From contig NZ_BMPQ01000029.1 in assembly GCF_014647675.1 (NCBI RefSeq), positions 1 through 64,000 on the forward strand: 64,000 bases of DNA, read 5' to 3'. This DNA is from Streptomyces flaveus. GTDB lineage: Bacteria > Actinomycetota > Actinomycetes > Streptomycetales > Streptomycetaceae. Under the pieces are notes generated by a model. It saw only the letters and a program-made list of their open reading frames with translations, had not been told where the DNA came from and did not search any database. Positions 1 through 8,614 of the stretch are shown one piece after another; the stretch's first letter is position 1; every line of letters begins with the position of its first letter. The position numbers and the translations under genes were made by a program.

Positions 1-222
1 GGTCTCCTGCGTGAACGGCGTGTAGATCGCCTTCTGCAGGGCCGCGCCGAAGGAACCGCCGCTGTCACGGACGACCACCGTCTTGCCGCCGCCCTTGCCC
101 CCACCGGACGACACACGGCTGGTGCCGGTGCCGCAGGCGGCGAGGGAGGGAAGAGCGGCGAGGGCGGCGAGGCCGCCTGCTCCGCGCAGGAGCGCTCTAC
201 GACCGATCTGGGCATCACTCAT
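1..222 (-). CDS. ABC transporter substrate-binding lipoprotein, N-terminal part (cut by window edge)
   Basis: The first 74 codons of a gene that runs off the left edge. The ATG at 222 has a GAGGAG ribosome site 8 bases upstream. The N-terminus has a twin-arginine stretch (GRRALLRG), a hydrophobic segment and the lipobox LAAC, so the product is probably an exported, lipid-anchored protein. After a Gly-rich linker the mature part reads TVVVRDSGGSFGAALQKAIY, as at the start of spermidine/putrescine-type periplasmic binding proteins. It lies downstream of the leftward catabolic genes and probably delivers the substrate of that pathway. The ligand cannot be read from this fragment. Confidence 0.7.
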   Translation of the reverse strand, partial: MSDAQIGRRALLRGAGGLAALAALPSLAACGTGTSRVSSGGGKGGGKTVVVRDSGGSFGAALQKAIYTPFTQET

Positions 223-415
223 GGCAATACTCCTCATCTGGGGACGCGTGGACCAGCTGTGCGGGGCTTTACCTCGCGGGTGCGGGGGGGGTGGGATGGT
301 GCAGGGCGGCGAACGCGGACAGAGCATCGCCCGCTTGCGTTGCCGATCGCCGCTTTGGGCGCGTGTTCGCCGTGGATCGAAGTCCTCGACGACCTTGTCG
401 TCGGAGCGACGCCGA

Positions 416-622
416 CTAGAGGACCGGGTGAGTAGCGATGGGGAAGCTGGAGCCGTGACAGGCGGTGGCCAGCGGAGTGCCCGTATGGATCGACTCCCCA
501 CGGGCGACGTCCTGGGCCCAGGTCTTGAAGGCGGGGTTGCCGGAAATCAGGCGTTCCGGGAGCGGGCCGGACTCTCGCGGCGCGAAGGAGGGATTGGTGT
601 CGATGACCTTCAGGAGCGCCAC
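416..622 (-). pseudogene. Cupin-domain protein, truncated remnant
   Basis: A GTG at 622 preceded by AAGGAAAG opens a frame starting ALLKVIDTNPSFAPRE and continuing to ISGNPAFKTWAQDVARGES. This resembles the N-terminus of small single-domain cupins found in amine and amino-acid catabolic operons. After about residue 50 the frame loses the expected Gly/His cupin motifs and reaches a stop at 416, so only the first part remains. It is collinear with the SDR gene upstream and was probably the next gene of that operon. Confidence 0.45.
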
Positions 623-956
623 GCCTTTCCTTTTTGAGCTTGAGAAGTTGGTAGCCGCGGCCACGGTCGATGAGCCGTTGCCGAGCGGCGTCTGGCACGC
701 ACTCGTGGGCGTGGCCCGTTCCCGATGTGCGGAGGCCGGCGACGCGTCGCGGCTGGTGCCGGGGTGGCCGGGTGGCTCGGATGCGGTTGTCGGCACGGGC
801 GCACTGTGGGTGGCACCGTTCGAGTGCGGCGAATGGGGTACGCGCTCGACGCGTGTTCGATCGTTCATGCCGCAATCGGCGGTCGCCCGAGGCAGAAGGC
901 GAGACGGAGAGCAGGTCGTTCAGCCCATTGCTGGTGGGGATGCCCAGCAGGGGTGT
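623..956. other. Non-coding gap between cupin remnant and SDR gene
   Basis: No frame here has a convincing start and family signature. The long overlapping plus-strand frames are antisense shadows of the minus-strand genes. It is probably decayed intergenic DNA. Confidence 0.5.
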
Positions 957-1691
957 TCAGAAAGCGGTGTACCCGCCGTCGACGGTCAGGACCGATCCGG
1001 TCACGTACGACGACTCCGACGAGGCGAAGAAGAGCACCGCGTCAGCGACCTCTTCAGGGGTGGCCAGGCGTTGGAGCGGGATCTGGCTCTCGCGCTCGCG
1101 GCGGTAGCCCTCGGGGTCGGGCCTGCGCTGGAACGCCGCTTCGATAATCGGGGTGGCGGTCAGGCCCGGAGCGACGACGTTGACACGGATGTTGCGCGGG
1201 GCCCATTCGATGGCCGCGCCCTTGGCGAGCATGATGAGGCCCCCCTTGGCGGCGGAATACAGCACCTGCCCGGACATGCCGACCATGCCCAGCCGTGAAC
1301 TGACGCAGACGAACGAGCCACCAGTCTCGGGCATCAAAGGCGCGAAGTGCTTCATCACCAGGAACGCGCTGAGCAGGTTGCTCTCGAGCACGTTCTTCGC
1401 ATCGTCGCAGGCCATCTCGGTGAGCGGACTGACGGCCTGCAGGCCGTGGTTGAGGACGACGACGTCGACGGTGCCGAGGGACTCGGCGGCCTGCTTGGCC
1501 AGGCTCTCGACGAACGCCTCGTCGTTGAGGTCTCCGGGAACGTACAGGTCGTCGGGCTGAGCGCTGTCGAGTCGCTCCTTGCGGCCGGTGAGCAGCAGCC
1601 GCGCGCCCTCGCGGCGGAAGTGGGAACTCACCGCCTGCCCGATGCCACTGCTGGCGCCTGTCACCAGGGCCGTGACGTTCTTGAGTCTCAT
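957..1691 (-). CDS. SDR-family NAD(P)-dependent oxidoreductase
   Basis: A 244-residue classical short-chain dehydrogenase. The nucleotide-binding motif TGASSGIG is near residue 13, the NHG motif follows the fourth strand, the catalytic YSAAKGG lies mid-protein, and the C-terminus VLTVDGGYTAF is typical. The ATG at 1691 is preferred over a GTG at 1700 because AAGGAG is 8 bases upstream of the ATG and abuts the GTG. It is downstream of the PLP enzyme in the leftward operon controlled from the operator at 3634. The substrate is unknown, probably a hydroxy or keto intermediate of amino-acid breakdown. Its C-terminal 60 residues are duplicated as a remnant at 8615-8803. Confidence 0.9.
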   Translation of the reverse strand: MRLKNVTALVTGASSGIGQAVSSHFRREGARLLLTGRKERLDSAQPDDLYVPGDLNDEAFVESLAKQAAESLGTVDVVVLNHGLQAVSPLTEMACDDAKNVLESNLLSAFLVMKHFAPLMPETGGSFVCVSSRLGMVGMSGQVLYSAAKGGLIMLAKGAAIEWAPRNIRVNVVAPGLTATPIIEAAFQRRPDPEGYRRERESQIPLQRLATPEEVADAVLFFASSESSYVTGSVLTVDGGYTAF

Positions 1692-1766
1692 GTCAGGCAC
1701 TCCTTTACGGGGGAGATCGGTCGTCGGGTTGGGGGCTCGGCCACGGGGTCTTGTCCCTGGGGCCGG

Positions 1767-2873
1767 TCAGTTGAGGAATCCGCGGGCGTCGACCGGCCAG
1801 CGCTGCAGCGACGTGCCCGTGCTGTCGGTGACGATCAGTTCCTCGAAACCGAGGACGACGGGGCATACGTGGTTGGGCACCACCGGTACGACGGTGCCGA
1901 CGCTGGGGCGGAACTCGCCGTCCGGCAGCGGAAGGAATCCGTGGTACTCGTTGACCTTGGACAGGACCGCCTTCGTGCCGGCGATGCCGCCGTAGCCGAT
2001 CTCGGGGCTGCCTTCTTTGCTGAGGGCCTTGTTGCCCACATCGACGATGACCTGGCCGGGGACCCAGTCGCTGACCACGGTGCCGGCGACGAACAGCGCG
2101 ATCTGGTCCTCCGTGCAGGAGCCCAGCCGGACGTTGTTCAGATCGCCGAAGACGTACTCTCCGGGACGGATCTCAGTGATCACGCCGCTGGTGGAGAACT
2201 CGAGGGTGGGAGTGGAGCCGGCGCTGACCACCTCAGCGGTGACCCCGACACCGGCGAGGCTGCGTACCGCGGTGGTGAGCGCGGCTTCCTGGTCCTGCGC
2301 GGCGCGCCGGCGAGCGTCCCGGCCGGCGCCGCCGTGACCTGGATAGGTGAAGACCCCTGCCGGCACCAGGCCGCGCTTGCGGGCGGCGAGCGCGAGATCG
2401 CCCGCAGCCTCGGGCGGCGCCCCGGAACGACGGGCGCCGCAGTCGACCTCGATCACGACCTGCAGCCGGTCCGGTTCGTCTCCCATCGCGTCGGCGAGGG
2501 CCTCGATGGCCGCGACGTTGTCGACGCCGACCCGCAGCCGGGTCGACTCGGCGAGCCGGCGGATCCGGGCTCGTTTCGTTCCCGCGGGCCAGATCGGGTA
2601 GGCGAGGAAGATGTCGTCGAACCCGGCCGCGGCGAAGACTTCGGCCTCGCCGACGTTTCCCGCGGTGATTCCGACCGCGCCGGCCTCGATCTGGCGTCGC
2701 CCGATCTCCACGCACTTGTGCGTCTTGATGTGCGGTCTGACCTTGAGGTTGCGCTGGTCGGCGAAGCTCTGTACGCGGTCGATGTTGGCTTGCATGACGT
2801 CGACCAGCACGATCGGCGCGGGGGTGTCGATCCGCTCGACCAGAGCGTCGAGTGCTCGTTGCAGCCGGTTCAC
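1767..2873 (-). CDS. D-threonine aldolase / D-serine dehydratase-like PLP enzyme
   Basis: 368 residues of the alanine-racemase-N / D-threonine-aldolase family. The N-terminal RIDTPAPIVLVDVMQANI is followed by the PLP-lysine motif RPHIKTHK, and the C-terminal domain carries metal-site sequences such as DWVPGQVIVDVG and VVPNHVCP. The GTG start at 2873 has AGGAGGG close upstream. Family members cleave D-3-hydroxy amino acids, or dehydrate them, using PLP and a divalent metal. It lies between RidA and SDR genes, as expected for a pathway whose enamine or imine products RidA would hydrolyse. The exact substrate is not readable. Confidence 0.85.
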   Translation of the reverse strand: MNRLQRALDALVERIDTPAPIVLVDVMQANIDRVQSFADQRNLKVRPHIKTHKCVEIGRRQIEAGAVGITAGNVGEAEVFAAAGFDDIFLAYPIWPAGTKRARIRRLAESTRLRVGVDNVAAIEALADAMGDEPDRLQVVIEVDCGARRSGAPPEAAGDLALAARKRGLVPAGVFTYPGHGGAGRDARRRAAQDQEAALTTAVRSLAGVGVTAEVVSAGSTPTLEFSTSGVITEIRPGEYVFGDLNNVRLGSCTEDQIALFVAGTVVSDWVPGQVIVDVGNKALSKEGSPEIGYGGIAGTKAVLSKVNEYHGFLPLPDGEFRPSVGTVVPVVPNHVCPVVLGFEELIVTDSTGTSLQRWPVDARGFLN

Positions 2874-2996
2874 GCTGCCCTCCTTGTGGTTCTGCCTGGA
2901 ATGATCGAGGGGCGCGGGTGCTGACTCCCCCTGGATGCCGAACGCGCGCGGCCCGCGATATCGCGCGCACTTGCGTACACCGCCGTGGTGTCCGCC

Positions 2997-3482
2997 CTAC
3001 ACCGCGGTGCAGACCATCTGGATCTCGACCGGGGTGTTGAGCGGCAGCCCGGCGACACCGATCGCGGTGCGGGCGTGCCGTCCGTTCTCGCCCAGTACCT
3101 CGATGAGCAGTTCACTGGCCGCGTTGGCGACGGTCGACTGCTCACCGAAGTCCGGCGTGCTGGCCACGAAGACCAGCATCTGCACGATCCGGACCCGGTC
3201 CAGGTCGCCCACCGCCTGCACAGCGGCGGCGAGCGCGTTGAGCGCGGCATGGCGCGCGAGCTCCCGCGCCGTCTCCAGCTCGACCTCCCTGCCGACAACA
3301 CCCTGACCCAGCAGCTCGCCGTTCTCGTAAGGCAGTTGGCCTGAGATGTAGATGCTGGAGCCCACACTCCGGTGGTGCACGTAGTACGGATTGTCACGGA
3401 GCTCGGGAAGGGCCATACCCAAGACCTGGAGCCGATCGGAAGCCGAGCCGGTGTCCGCTGCCGAAGTCACGGGGCGGCTCAC
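2997..3482 (-). CDS. RidA-family enamine/imine deaminase, copy 1
   Basis: 161 residues of the RidA/YjgF family: SIYISGQLP early, then the C-terminal GRHARTAIGVAGLPLNTPVE with the conserved Arg. RidA proteins hydrolyse reactive enamines and imines released by PLP enzymes and amine oxidases. The GTG at 3482 is chosen because it makes the protein exactly collinear with the plus-strand paralogue at 8001-8486, with which it shares most residues. It is the first gene of the leftward operon, about 150 bases downstream of the palindrome at 3634-3650. The ribosome site is weak. Confidence 0.88.
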   Translation of the reverse strand: MSRPVTSAADTGSASDRLQVLGMALPELRDNPYYVHHRSVGSSIYISGQLPYENGELLGQGVVGREVELETARELARHAALNALAAAVQAVGDLDRVRIVQMLVFVASTPDFGEQSTVANAASELLIEVLGENGRHARTAIGVAGLPLNTPVEIQMVCTAV

Positions 3483-3633
3483 TGCGCCACTGCCGCGGAC
3501 GGCACAGGGCACGAACCCTTGCAGGTGGCCATGAGAACCCGCTTCGCATGAATCTTGATCATCTGTACTCGGTTCTCCTCTCGAGCAACAGTGGCGACAT
3601 AACGCCGTATGGTGTCTTAAAGCCGCCACCCGA

Positions 3634-3650
3634 TTGTCGTTTGTCGACCA
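3634..3650. promoter_or_regulatory. GntR-type operator upstream of leftward operon
   Basis: TTGTCGTTTGTCGACCA matches the perfect palindrome found twice at 7184-7223 (reverse-complement form TGGTCGATTGTCGACCA) at 15 of 17 positions. It lies in the promoter region of the RidA-aldolase-SDR operon. Probable binding site of the GntR protein encoded at 5569-6255. Confidence 0.65.
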
Positions 3651-4066
3651 TATGGGTGCCCGTCGAGTACTGTCAATACAAACTTCAGCCTCGAATGCGA
3701 CCTCGGAACACCACGTGCGGCTGGACCCGCCGCTGCTGGAAGCGACAGTCGACGCCGCGACCTGGCTCACCGGTCTCATCCGGTTCGGCATGGACGAGCA
3801 TGTGTAGCACACCTGTTCGCATGACGATCGCTGACAGCGGCGGGATTCTCGAGCGGTTGACACGGATGGTCGACCTCACGCCCGACGAGATCCCCATGCC
3901 ACAAGAGCGGCTTGGCCTGCTGCCCGGTTGTTCCGGCAAGGCCTACAGCGACTGGCTGCAAGCCCGTGGTGACGAGCTCGGCAACGGCGTCGCGTGGCGA
4001 CACTGGACCCGTTCACGGCCAGAAGAACGCCGCCGGCCTTCAGGCGGATCCGGCAGGAAGACGACC
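3651..4066. other. Gap with no recognised gene
   Basis: A plus-strand frame from about 3822 (reading ILERLTRMVDLTPDEIP) is open to the transposase remnant, but no family is recognised and it has no ribosome site. It is probably debris around an insertion. Confidence 0.4.
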
Positions 4067-4150
4067 GTGACGCGGAGGCAACTCACCGACGAACAGCGGA
4101 GGTTGATCGCGCCGTTCCTGCCGATAGGCAAGTACGGCCCCTACGACATC
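4067..4150 (+). pseudogene. IS5-type transposase, N-terminal fragment
   Basis: Starting at GTG 4067 the frame reads TRRQLTDEQRRLIAPFLPIG then KYGPYD, the characteristic start of IS5-group transposases with a DUF4096 N-terminus. The similarity ends after about 27 codons and no DDE domain follows. A relic of an insertion event beside the rearranged catabolic genes. Confidence 0.65.
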
Positions 4151-4323
4151 TCGTCGTCCGCGGTCGCGCCTCCTGCATGGCGCGCCCAGCCGTGGCCACG
4201 GCTGAGGCCCGGACGCTGCGGCAGTGATCAGGGGCGGCGTCCGGGCAGGCCAAGAACGCATGCTCGGACGGACAGCGCGCATTCGGCGACCGGTGATGCG
4301 GGTGCGACATGCGCACCATGCGG

Positions 4324-4533
4324 TCAGTTCGCCGTCTCGGCCATATCGCAGGTGTGGCATACCACCCTGCGTGCCGGGATACGGCCGGACGCAGCGCCCA
4401 TGCCGACCTGGCGGGTGACCTGTACCTGACGTACGCGGGCGTGGTTCTCGCAGGTGGCCAAGCCGCAGCGCGAGCACACACCGATGCCGGTGGTGTCGCT
4501 GCGCGCCTCCTGGAGGCAGTCGTAGCACCTCAT
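4324..4533 (-). CDS. DUF2180-family cysteine-rich protein
   Basis: 69 residues beginning MRCYDCLQEARSDTTG, with the cysteine pairs CYDC, CSRC and CHTC and one more Cys (ATCENH). The pattern suggests a small zinc-ribbon fold, as in the DUF2180 proteins common in Streptomyces. The ATG at 4533 has GGAG 8 bases upstream; the longer frame reaching 4608 lacks a ribosome site. Function is unknown. It stands alone between remnant DNA and a long empty stretch. Confidence 0.65.
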   Translation of the reverse strand: MRCYDCLQEARSDTTGIGVCSRCGLATCENHARVRQVQVTRQVGMGAASGRIPARRVVCHTCDMAETAN

Positions 4534-5568
4534 GTCCAACTCCGATTTCAGCAGGGGCCGGATGTGGCGGCCAACCAGCACGAACAAAACCACCCAGGCC
4601 ACGCACACCTACTCAAGGAGCTTGAAAAGTAGGCTCCAGTTTAGACTTTGTCAAGGCTAAGACTCGATCGTGATCGTATGGCCGGTGGCGATGCAGCGAA
4701 GCAAACGCCGGCACGGTGCGGACGGCGCCGCCGGGGTGCAACTCCGACCCGTCCGCCAGGAGCGTTGAGGGCCGACGAGTCGCCGGCCGATCCCCGAGAA
4801 CAGGCGACTCGGCGAGACCCTGGAGCAGTGCCGCGAGGCGTTCCCGGCCTACCGAGAGCCCGGCTGCGCCGGCATCAAAGCCGCCGCCAACGACCCCGAA
4901 CCCTCAAGCAGGACGCGCCACTCAGACCTCGCCTCACATGGCCTATGAGTTCGTGAGCGGTGCAAGACAGTTCTGGTGTCCGCCGAGGGAGGTGAGGCGT
5001 CCTCAGGGCAGTGGCCGACGGCGGGCCGGGACCGCAAGATCCAGGGAGCGGGCACCTTCATGGCCTCGCCTGGCTGCCCATGGCGGGCAGTTGCCTCCGG
5101 GTTCTGGCCGGCCTGGCCTACCGCATACCGGCGCTTCGCCCAGGGGGCCGAAGCCAGGGGCAGAACCGGTGATGGCGGTGACCTGCCTGGATGGCACCAG
5201 CCGCACCGAGTTGTATCGCTTCGCGTCCACCCCGCTGAATGAGGTTGCCTTTCCTGCACGGGAGACGGCGGTCTGGATACGCGCGCGGGTGGGAGATTGA
5301 ATCGATGGAGGGGCCCCGGCGCGACGTCGTCACCAGCCGGCGCTGTGCAGACCGGTTCCTGGAACGGACCCGCCCGCGCAGCTAACCGCGCAGCCGTAAA
5401 CGCCCACGTCGCCCCCTACCCGCCCACCGTGCCGACGGCCGGCAACCGGCACTCAAGATCCGCTACAAGATCGCGTTGACAGTGCGAGCTTGATCCTTGA
5501 CTTTTCGGCAGGTCTGCAACGTCACAGTGGCGAGCGGGCTTGGACACTTCACGCACGCCGGCATGGCC
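4534..5568. other. About 1 kb without a recognisable gene
   Basis: Several short frames exist on both strands, but none has a ribosome site together with a family signature. It is probably degraded DNA left by rearrangement between the two halves of the catabolic regulon. Confidence 0.5.
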
Positions 5569-6255
5569 TCATGCATGCCGGGGCGCGCGTTCCCCTGGAT
5601 CTCCCGTCTGGACCCCCAGCCCCATGGGGAAATGGGCAGCCAGTTCCTGGCGGAACGCGTCGGTGTCGCCTTCCAGGGCAACCGCGGCCAACCTCTCGTG
5701 CTCGACGACCAATTGATGCGGGTCGTCGCTGTAAGTGCGGTGATCGACGCTGAGGTGGAGGCGCAGCTTGGTCTCCCAGCCGTTCCAGAGACTCTGCAGG
5801 ACGCCGTGCCCCGAGAGATCGTAGAAGAGCCTGTGGAAGCGGAGGTGCGCGTCGATGCTGGCCGGGATGTCGTCCTTCTCCATTGCCCGGCGGAGATCCT
5901 CGACGGTTTGCAGCAACTGGGGCCGCTCAGGACCGCGCAGTGCTTCGGCCGAGAGCTCGGCGGCGTACGGCTCGACACGTAGCCGGACCGAGTCGATCTC
6001 GGCGACCTCACGAGCGCTCACCTCTACGACGAACGCCCCACGGTAGGGGATCTTGACGACGAGCCCTTCCTCCTCCAGCTTGGTCAGCGCCTCGCGCAGC
6101 GGGGACCGGCTGATCCCGAGATCCCCGGCGATGTGCGCCTCGCGCAGCTGGCCACCAGGAGGTACGGTCCCATCGAGGATGGCGGCACGCAGTGTGCGGT
6201 AGACGCCGTCCGGCGTCGTCGTCCGCTGCTCCTGCCACTCGAACTTGTGGTCCAC
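5569..6255 (-). CDS. GntR-family transcriptional regulator (FCD subfamily)
   Basis: 228 residues. The N-terminal winged helix-turn-helix reads YRTLRAAILDGTVPPG, then LREAHIAGDLGISRSPLREAL. The C-terminal all-helical FCD ligand domain has the metal-binding pattern with LRFHRLFYDLSGH and HERLAAVALEGD. The GTG at 6255 has GGGAGGG upstream; the longer frame to 6333 is unlikely because it would run through the operator. It lies between the two catabolic gene groups. Its own promoter and both flanking operons carry the same palindrome, so it is likely the autoregulated local repressor, released by a small pathway acid. The effector is unknown. Confidence 0.88.
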   Translation of the reverse strand: MDHKFEWQEQRTTTPDGVYRTLRAAILDGTVPPGGQLREAHIAGDLGISRSPLREALTKLEEEGLVVKIPYRGAFVVEVSAREVAEIDSVRLRVEPYAAELSAEALRGPERPQLLQTVEDLRRAMEKDDIPASIDAHLRFHRLFYDLSGHGVLQSLWNGWETKLRLHLSVDHRTYSDDPHQLVVEHERLAAVALEGDTDAFRQELAAHFPMGLGVQTGDPGERAPRHA

Positions 6256-6269
6256 CCCGTTGCCCTCCC

Positions 6270-6305
6270 TCGACACTTGTCGACCATTTGGTCGTTTGTC
6301 GACTA
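6270..6305. promoter_or_regulatory. Two adjacent GntR-type operator sites at the gntR promoter
   Basis: The 17-mer at 6289-6305 (TGGTCGTTTGTCGACTA) matches TGGTCGATTGTCGACCA at 15 of 17 positions. An adjacent site at 6270-6286 keeps a perfect right half (TTGTCGACCA) but a degenerate left half. They lie just upstream of the GntR start, which suggests autoregulation. Confidence 0.6.
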
Positions 6306-6744
6306 TACCTCTGCTGGTGCATCCACACCTCAAGTTGGTTATCTGGCACGGAGCTCACTGAATTCACAGCGGTGCCCCATCCGGCTCACGGGTCGCGGTA
6401 ACAGGTCGGTGTCTCGGGTGGTGCCGTTTGGTTGTCAGGCCGATGCCGGTCCGGCGACGCGAGTGCTTGTGGACCTGCAGCGGGATGCAGCCGACCAAGG
6501 GGAGCGCGGCGGTCCGCGGCTCGGCGGCCCAGGACGCACGACGCAGCACCTTCGCGTCTCCGGACGCCGACTCTTCGGCCTTCTTCGTCCAGTCGGTACC
6601 AGGTTTTACGTGAGAAGCCGAGCATCTGGCTGGCCGTTGACGTTGCCGATGCTCGCGGCCTGCTCGATGAGCAACACCCGGCGCTCGTACACCCTGTCCT
6701 GGTGGGTCACGGGATCGCCTTCTTCTCTGGGTCGGGTGTCACTC
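6306..6744. other. Gap with no recognised gene
   Basis: No frame shows a family signature. It lies between the gntR promoter and the decayed HAD copy, and is probably remnant sequence from the duplication. Confidence 0.4.
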
Positions 6745-7140
6745 CAAGCCGTGGTCCCCGAGTCCTGGACAACGTGACGGGGAGGTCGGCGATGTCGGCG
6801 ATCGCATGGGCGTCGTCGGCGTTCGTCACGATCACCAGCGGGTACTCCTCGGCCAAGCGCCTCAGCACCTACGCCGACACCGGGGTACGCGCCCCACGTG
6901 GGAATCTCCTCGTACACCGCCGGCCGTCGCTCTCCGGTTACTCCACGCCGAACCTGCGCATGGTCCGTTCCAGCGAGTGGGGACCACGACCTGGTGGAAC
7001 GGCTCGCACTTGCCGAGGCGCTCGTCGATCCGGTACTGGTTGCCGGTCCGCACGAACTCGGAGGCGACCTCGGCCGAGAGCCGATTGCGCCCGACCCGGC
7101 GGATCACCTCATTCATACGGAAGTGGATCAGCGCCGGGCC
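6745..7140 (-). pseudogene. Decayed mirror copy of the HAD hydrolase gene
   Basis: Read leftward, this stretch matches the intact gene at 7262-7942 in pieces: ALIHFRMNEVIRR and NQYRIDERLGKCEPFHQVV, then, after frame changes, YEEIPTWGAYPGV, and LVIVTNADDAHAIADIADLP, which jumps from the middle to the end of the protein. It has lost the N-terminal nucleophile Asp, carries frameshifts, and has an internal deletion that removes most of the C-terminal half. It faces away from the same operators as the intact copy. Confidence 0.7.
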
Positions 7141-7183
7141 TGTCCGAGGCATCCCTCTGACGCTATTGACAGTCGAGACACAA

Positions 7184-7223
7184 TTGGTCGACAATCGACC
7201 AAACGATGGTCGACAATCGACCA
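7184..7223. promoter_or_regulatory. Tandem perfect palindromic operators upstream of HAD-RidA operon
   Basis: Two perfect inverted repeats: TTGGTCGA-CAA-TCGACCAA at 7184-7202 and TGGTCGA-CAA-TCGACCA at 7207-7223. Their centres are 22 bases apart, about two helical turns, which suits cooperative dimer binding. Weaker copies occur at 3634 and 6289. GntR/FCD proteins bind such short palindromes, so these are the probable high-affinity sites of the 5569-6255 regulator. Confidence 0.75.
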
Positions 7224-7261
7224 GAGCGCCAGACTGCTCCACTGAAACACTAGGAGGACCA

Positions 7262-7942
7262 GTGGGATTCGACGTCAAGCCCAAGTTCGTGACGTTCGAC
7301 ATGAACGGAACGCTGATCAAGTTCAGCATCAACGACACGATGCGTGAGGTCCTGGGCGACCGACTGCCGGCCGAGGTCGCCGATGAGTACCTGCGGATCT
7401 GCAAGGCGTACCGGATCGACGAGTGCACGGGCGCGTACCAGCCGTTCCACCAGGTCGTCGCGCGTTCCATGGAACGCGCCTCGCGCAGCGTCGGTCTCGA
7501 GTACCGCGAGGACGAAGCGCGCGAGGTGTACGAGACCATCCCCACCTGGGGCCCGTACCCCGGTGTAACCGAGGCGCTGAACCGCCTGGCCGAGGCGGTC
7601 CCGCTGGTCATCATCACCAACAGCGACACCGCGCACGCCGTGCGCCTCGCGGAGAACCTCAAGGCCCCGTTCGCAGACGTCATCAGCGCCGAGGAGATGG
7701 GCGTCTACAAGCCGCGACTCCGCGCCTTCGAGTACACGTTTGACAAGCTCGGCGTGACACCCGACGAGCTCGTGCACGTCTCCGCGAGCCCCATGTACGA
7801 CCACCGCTCCGCGGCCATCATGGGCATCAAGAACAAGGTGTACATGGACCGCGGCTGGGAGCACGACGAGCACTGGCTCGGCTACGAGCGGATCACCGAC
7901 ATCGCCGACCTCCCGGTCCTCTTCGGCCTGCCGCGCCCCTGA
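7262..7942 (+). CDS. HAD-superfamily hydrolase, haloacid dehalogenase type II-like
   Basis: 226 residues. The nucleophile motif FVTFDMNGTL is at residues 10-19, the second motif is VIITNSDTAHA, the conserved Lys is in GVYKPRLRAFEYT, and the late acidic loop is SASPMYDHRSA. This order matches type II 2-haloacid dehalogenases and related phosphatases. The GTG at 7262 has a consensus AGGAGG. It is the first gene of the rightward operon, right after the tandem operators. Whether it dehalogenates or acts as a phosphatase or hydrolase in amine catabolism cannot be decided. Confidence 0.85.
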   Translation: MGFDVKPKFVTFDMNGTLIKFSINDTMREVLGDRLPAEVADEYLRICKAYRIDECTGAYQPFHQVVARSMERASRSVGLEYREDEAREVYETIPTWGPYPGVTEALNRLAEAVPLVIITNSDTAHAVRLAENLKAPFADVISAEEMGVYKPRLRAFEYTFDKLGVTPDELVHVSASPMYDHRSAAIMGIKNKVYMDRGWEHDEHWLGYERITDIADLPVLFGLPRP

Positions 7943-8000
7943 TGCCCCTGACACCCGAGCGGAGAACTGAGGAAATGATCCACAGCAAGGCGATGGCGGT

Positions 8001-8486
8001 GTGAGTCAGCCCCTGCCTCAAACCGTCAAGGGTGACTCGGCTTCAGAAAGGCTCCAGGCCCTGGGACTGAAGCTACCCGTCCTCGCCGGCACCACGTACC
8101 TGGTGCCCCACCGGACGGTGGGCTCCACCATCCACCTCTCCGGCCAACTCCCGTTCAAGGACGGCGAGCTGCTGGGGAGGGGCGTTGTCGGCCGGGACGT
8201 GGAGCTGGAGACAGCGCGGTCACTCGCGCGCCATGCCGCGCTCAACTGCCTCGCTGCCGCCGTGCAGGCGGTGGGCGACCTGGACCGGGTCCGGATCGTG
8301 CAGATGCTGGTCTTCGTGGCCAGCACGCCGGACTTCGGTGAGCAGTCGCAGGTCGCCAACGCGGCCAGTGAACTGCTCATCGAGGTACTGGGCGAGAACG
8401 GACGCCACGCCCGCACCGCGATCGGTGTCGCCGGGCTGCCGCTCAACACCCCTGTCGAGATCCAGGTCATCTGCACCGCTGTGTAG
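8001..8486 (+). CDS. RidA-family enamine/imine deaminase, copy 2
   Basis: 161 residues, same length as copy 1 at 2997-3482 and nearly identical over the C-terminal 90 residues; the divergence is mostly in the first 60. The signature STIHLSGQLPFKDG and the C-terminal GRHARTAIGVAGLP with the conserved Arg are intact. GTG start at 8001. It is followed by aldolase and SDR remnants in the same order as the intact genes of the left arm, showing that a whole RidA-aldolase-SDR segment was duplicated in inverted orientation. Confidence 0.88.
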   Translation: MSQPLPQTVKGDSASERLQALGLKLPVLAGTTYLVPHRTVGSTIHLSGQLPFKDGELLGRGVVGRDVELETARSLARHAALNCLAAAVQAVGDLDRVRIVQMLVFVASTPDFGEQSQVANAASELLIEVLGENGRHARTAIGVAGLPLNTPVEIQVICTAV

Positions 8487-8499
8487 CGGCGGGCCAATC

Positions 8500-8614
8500 A
8501 TGAGCAGTGCGGCGGTGGCCCGGCTTCAAGACGCACGCGACGCCCTCGGCCAGCACGATCGACACCCCGGTGCAGATCCTGCTGGCCGACGCGATGCAAG
8601 ACAGCGTCGGCCGA
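8500..8614 (+). pseudogene. D-threonine aldolase-like remnant (5' end only)
   Basis: The ATG at 8500 opens SSAAVARLQDARDALGQ. After a frameshift the other frame continues STIDTPVQILLADAMQDSVG, matching the N-terminus of the intact enzyme at 1767-2873. Everything past about residue 40 is deleted and the sequence joins an SDR gene's 3' part. Confidence 0.7.

Noticed and set aside
1347..2924. A long plus-strand frame of 525 codons
   Set aside because: It is antisense to the aldolase and SDR genes, rich in Asp/Gly/Val, with no family signature; a usual high-GC shadow.
3822..4066. Plus-strand frame before the transposase remnant as a gene
   Set aside because: No ribosome site, no recognised family, and it is surrounded by remnant DNA.
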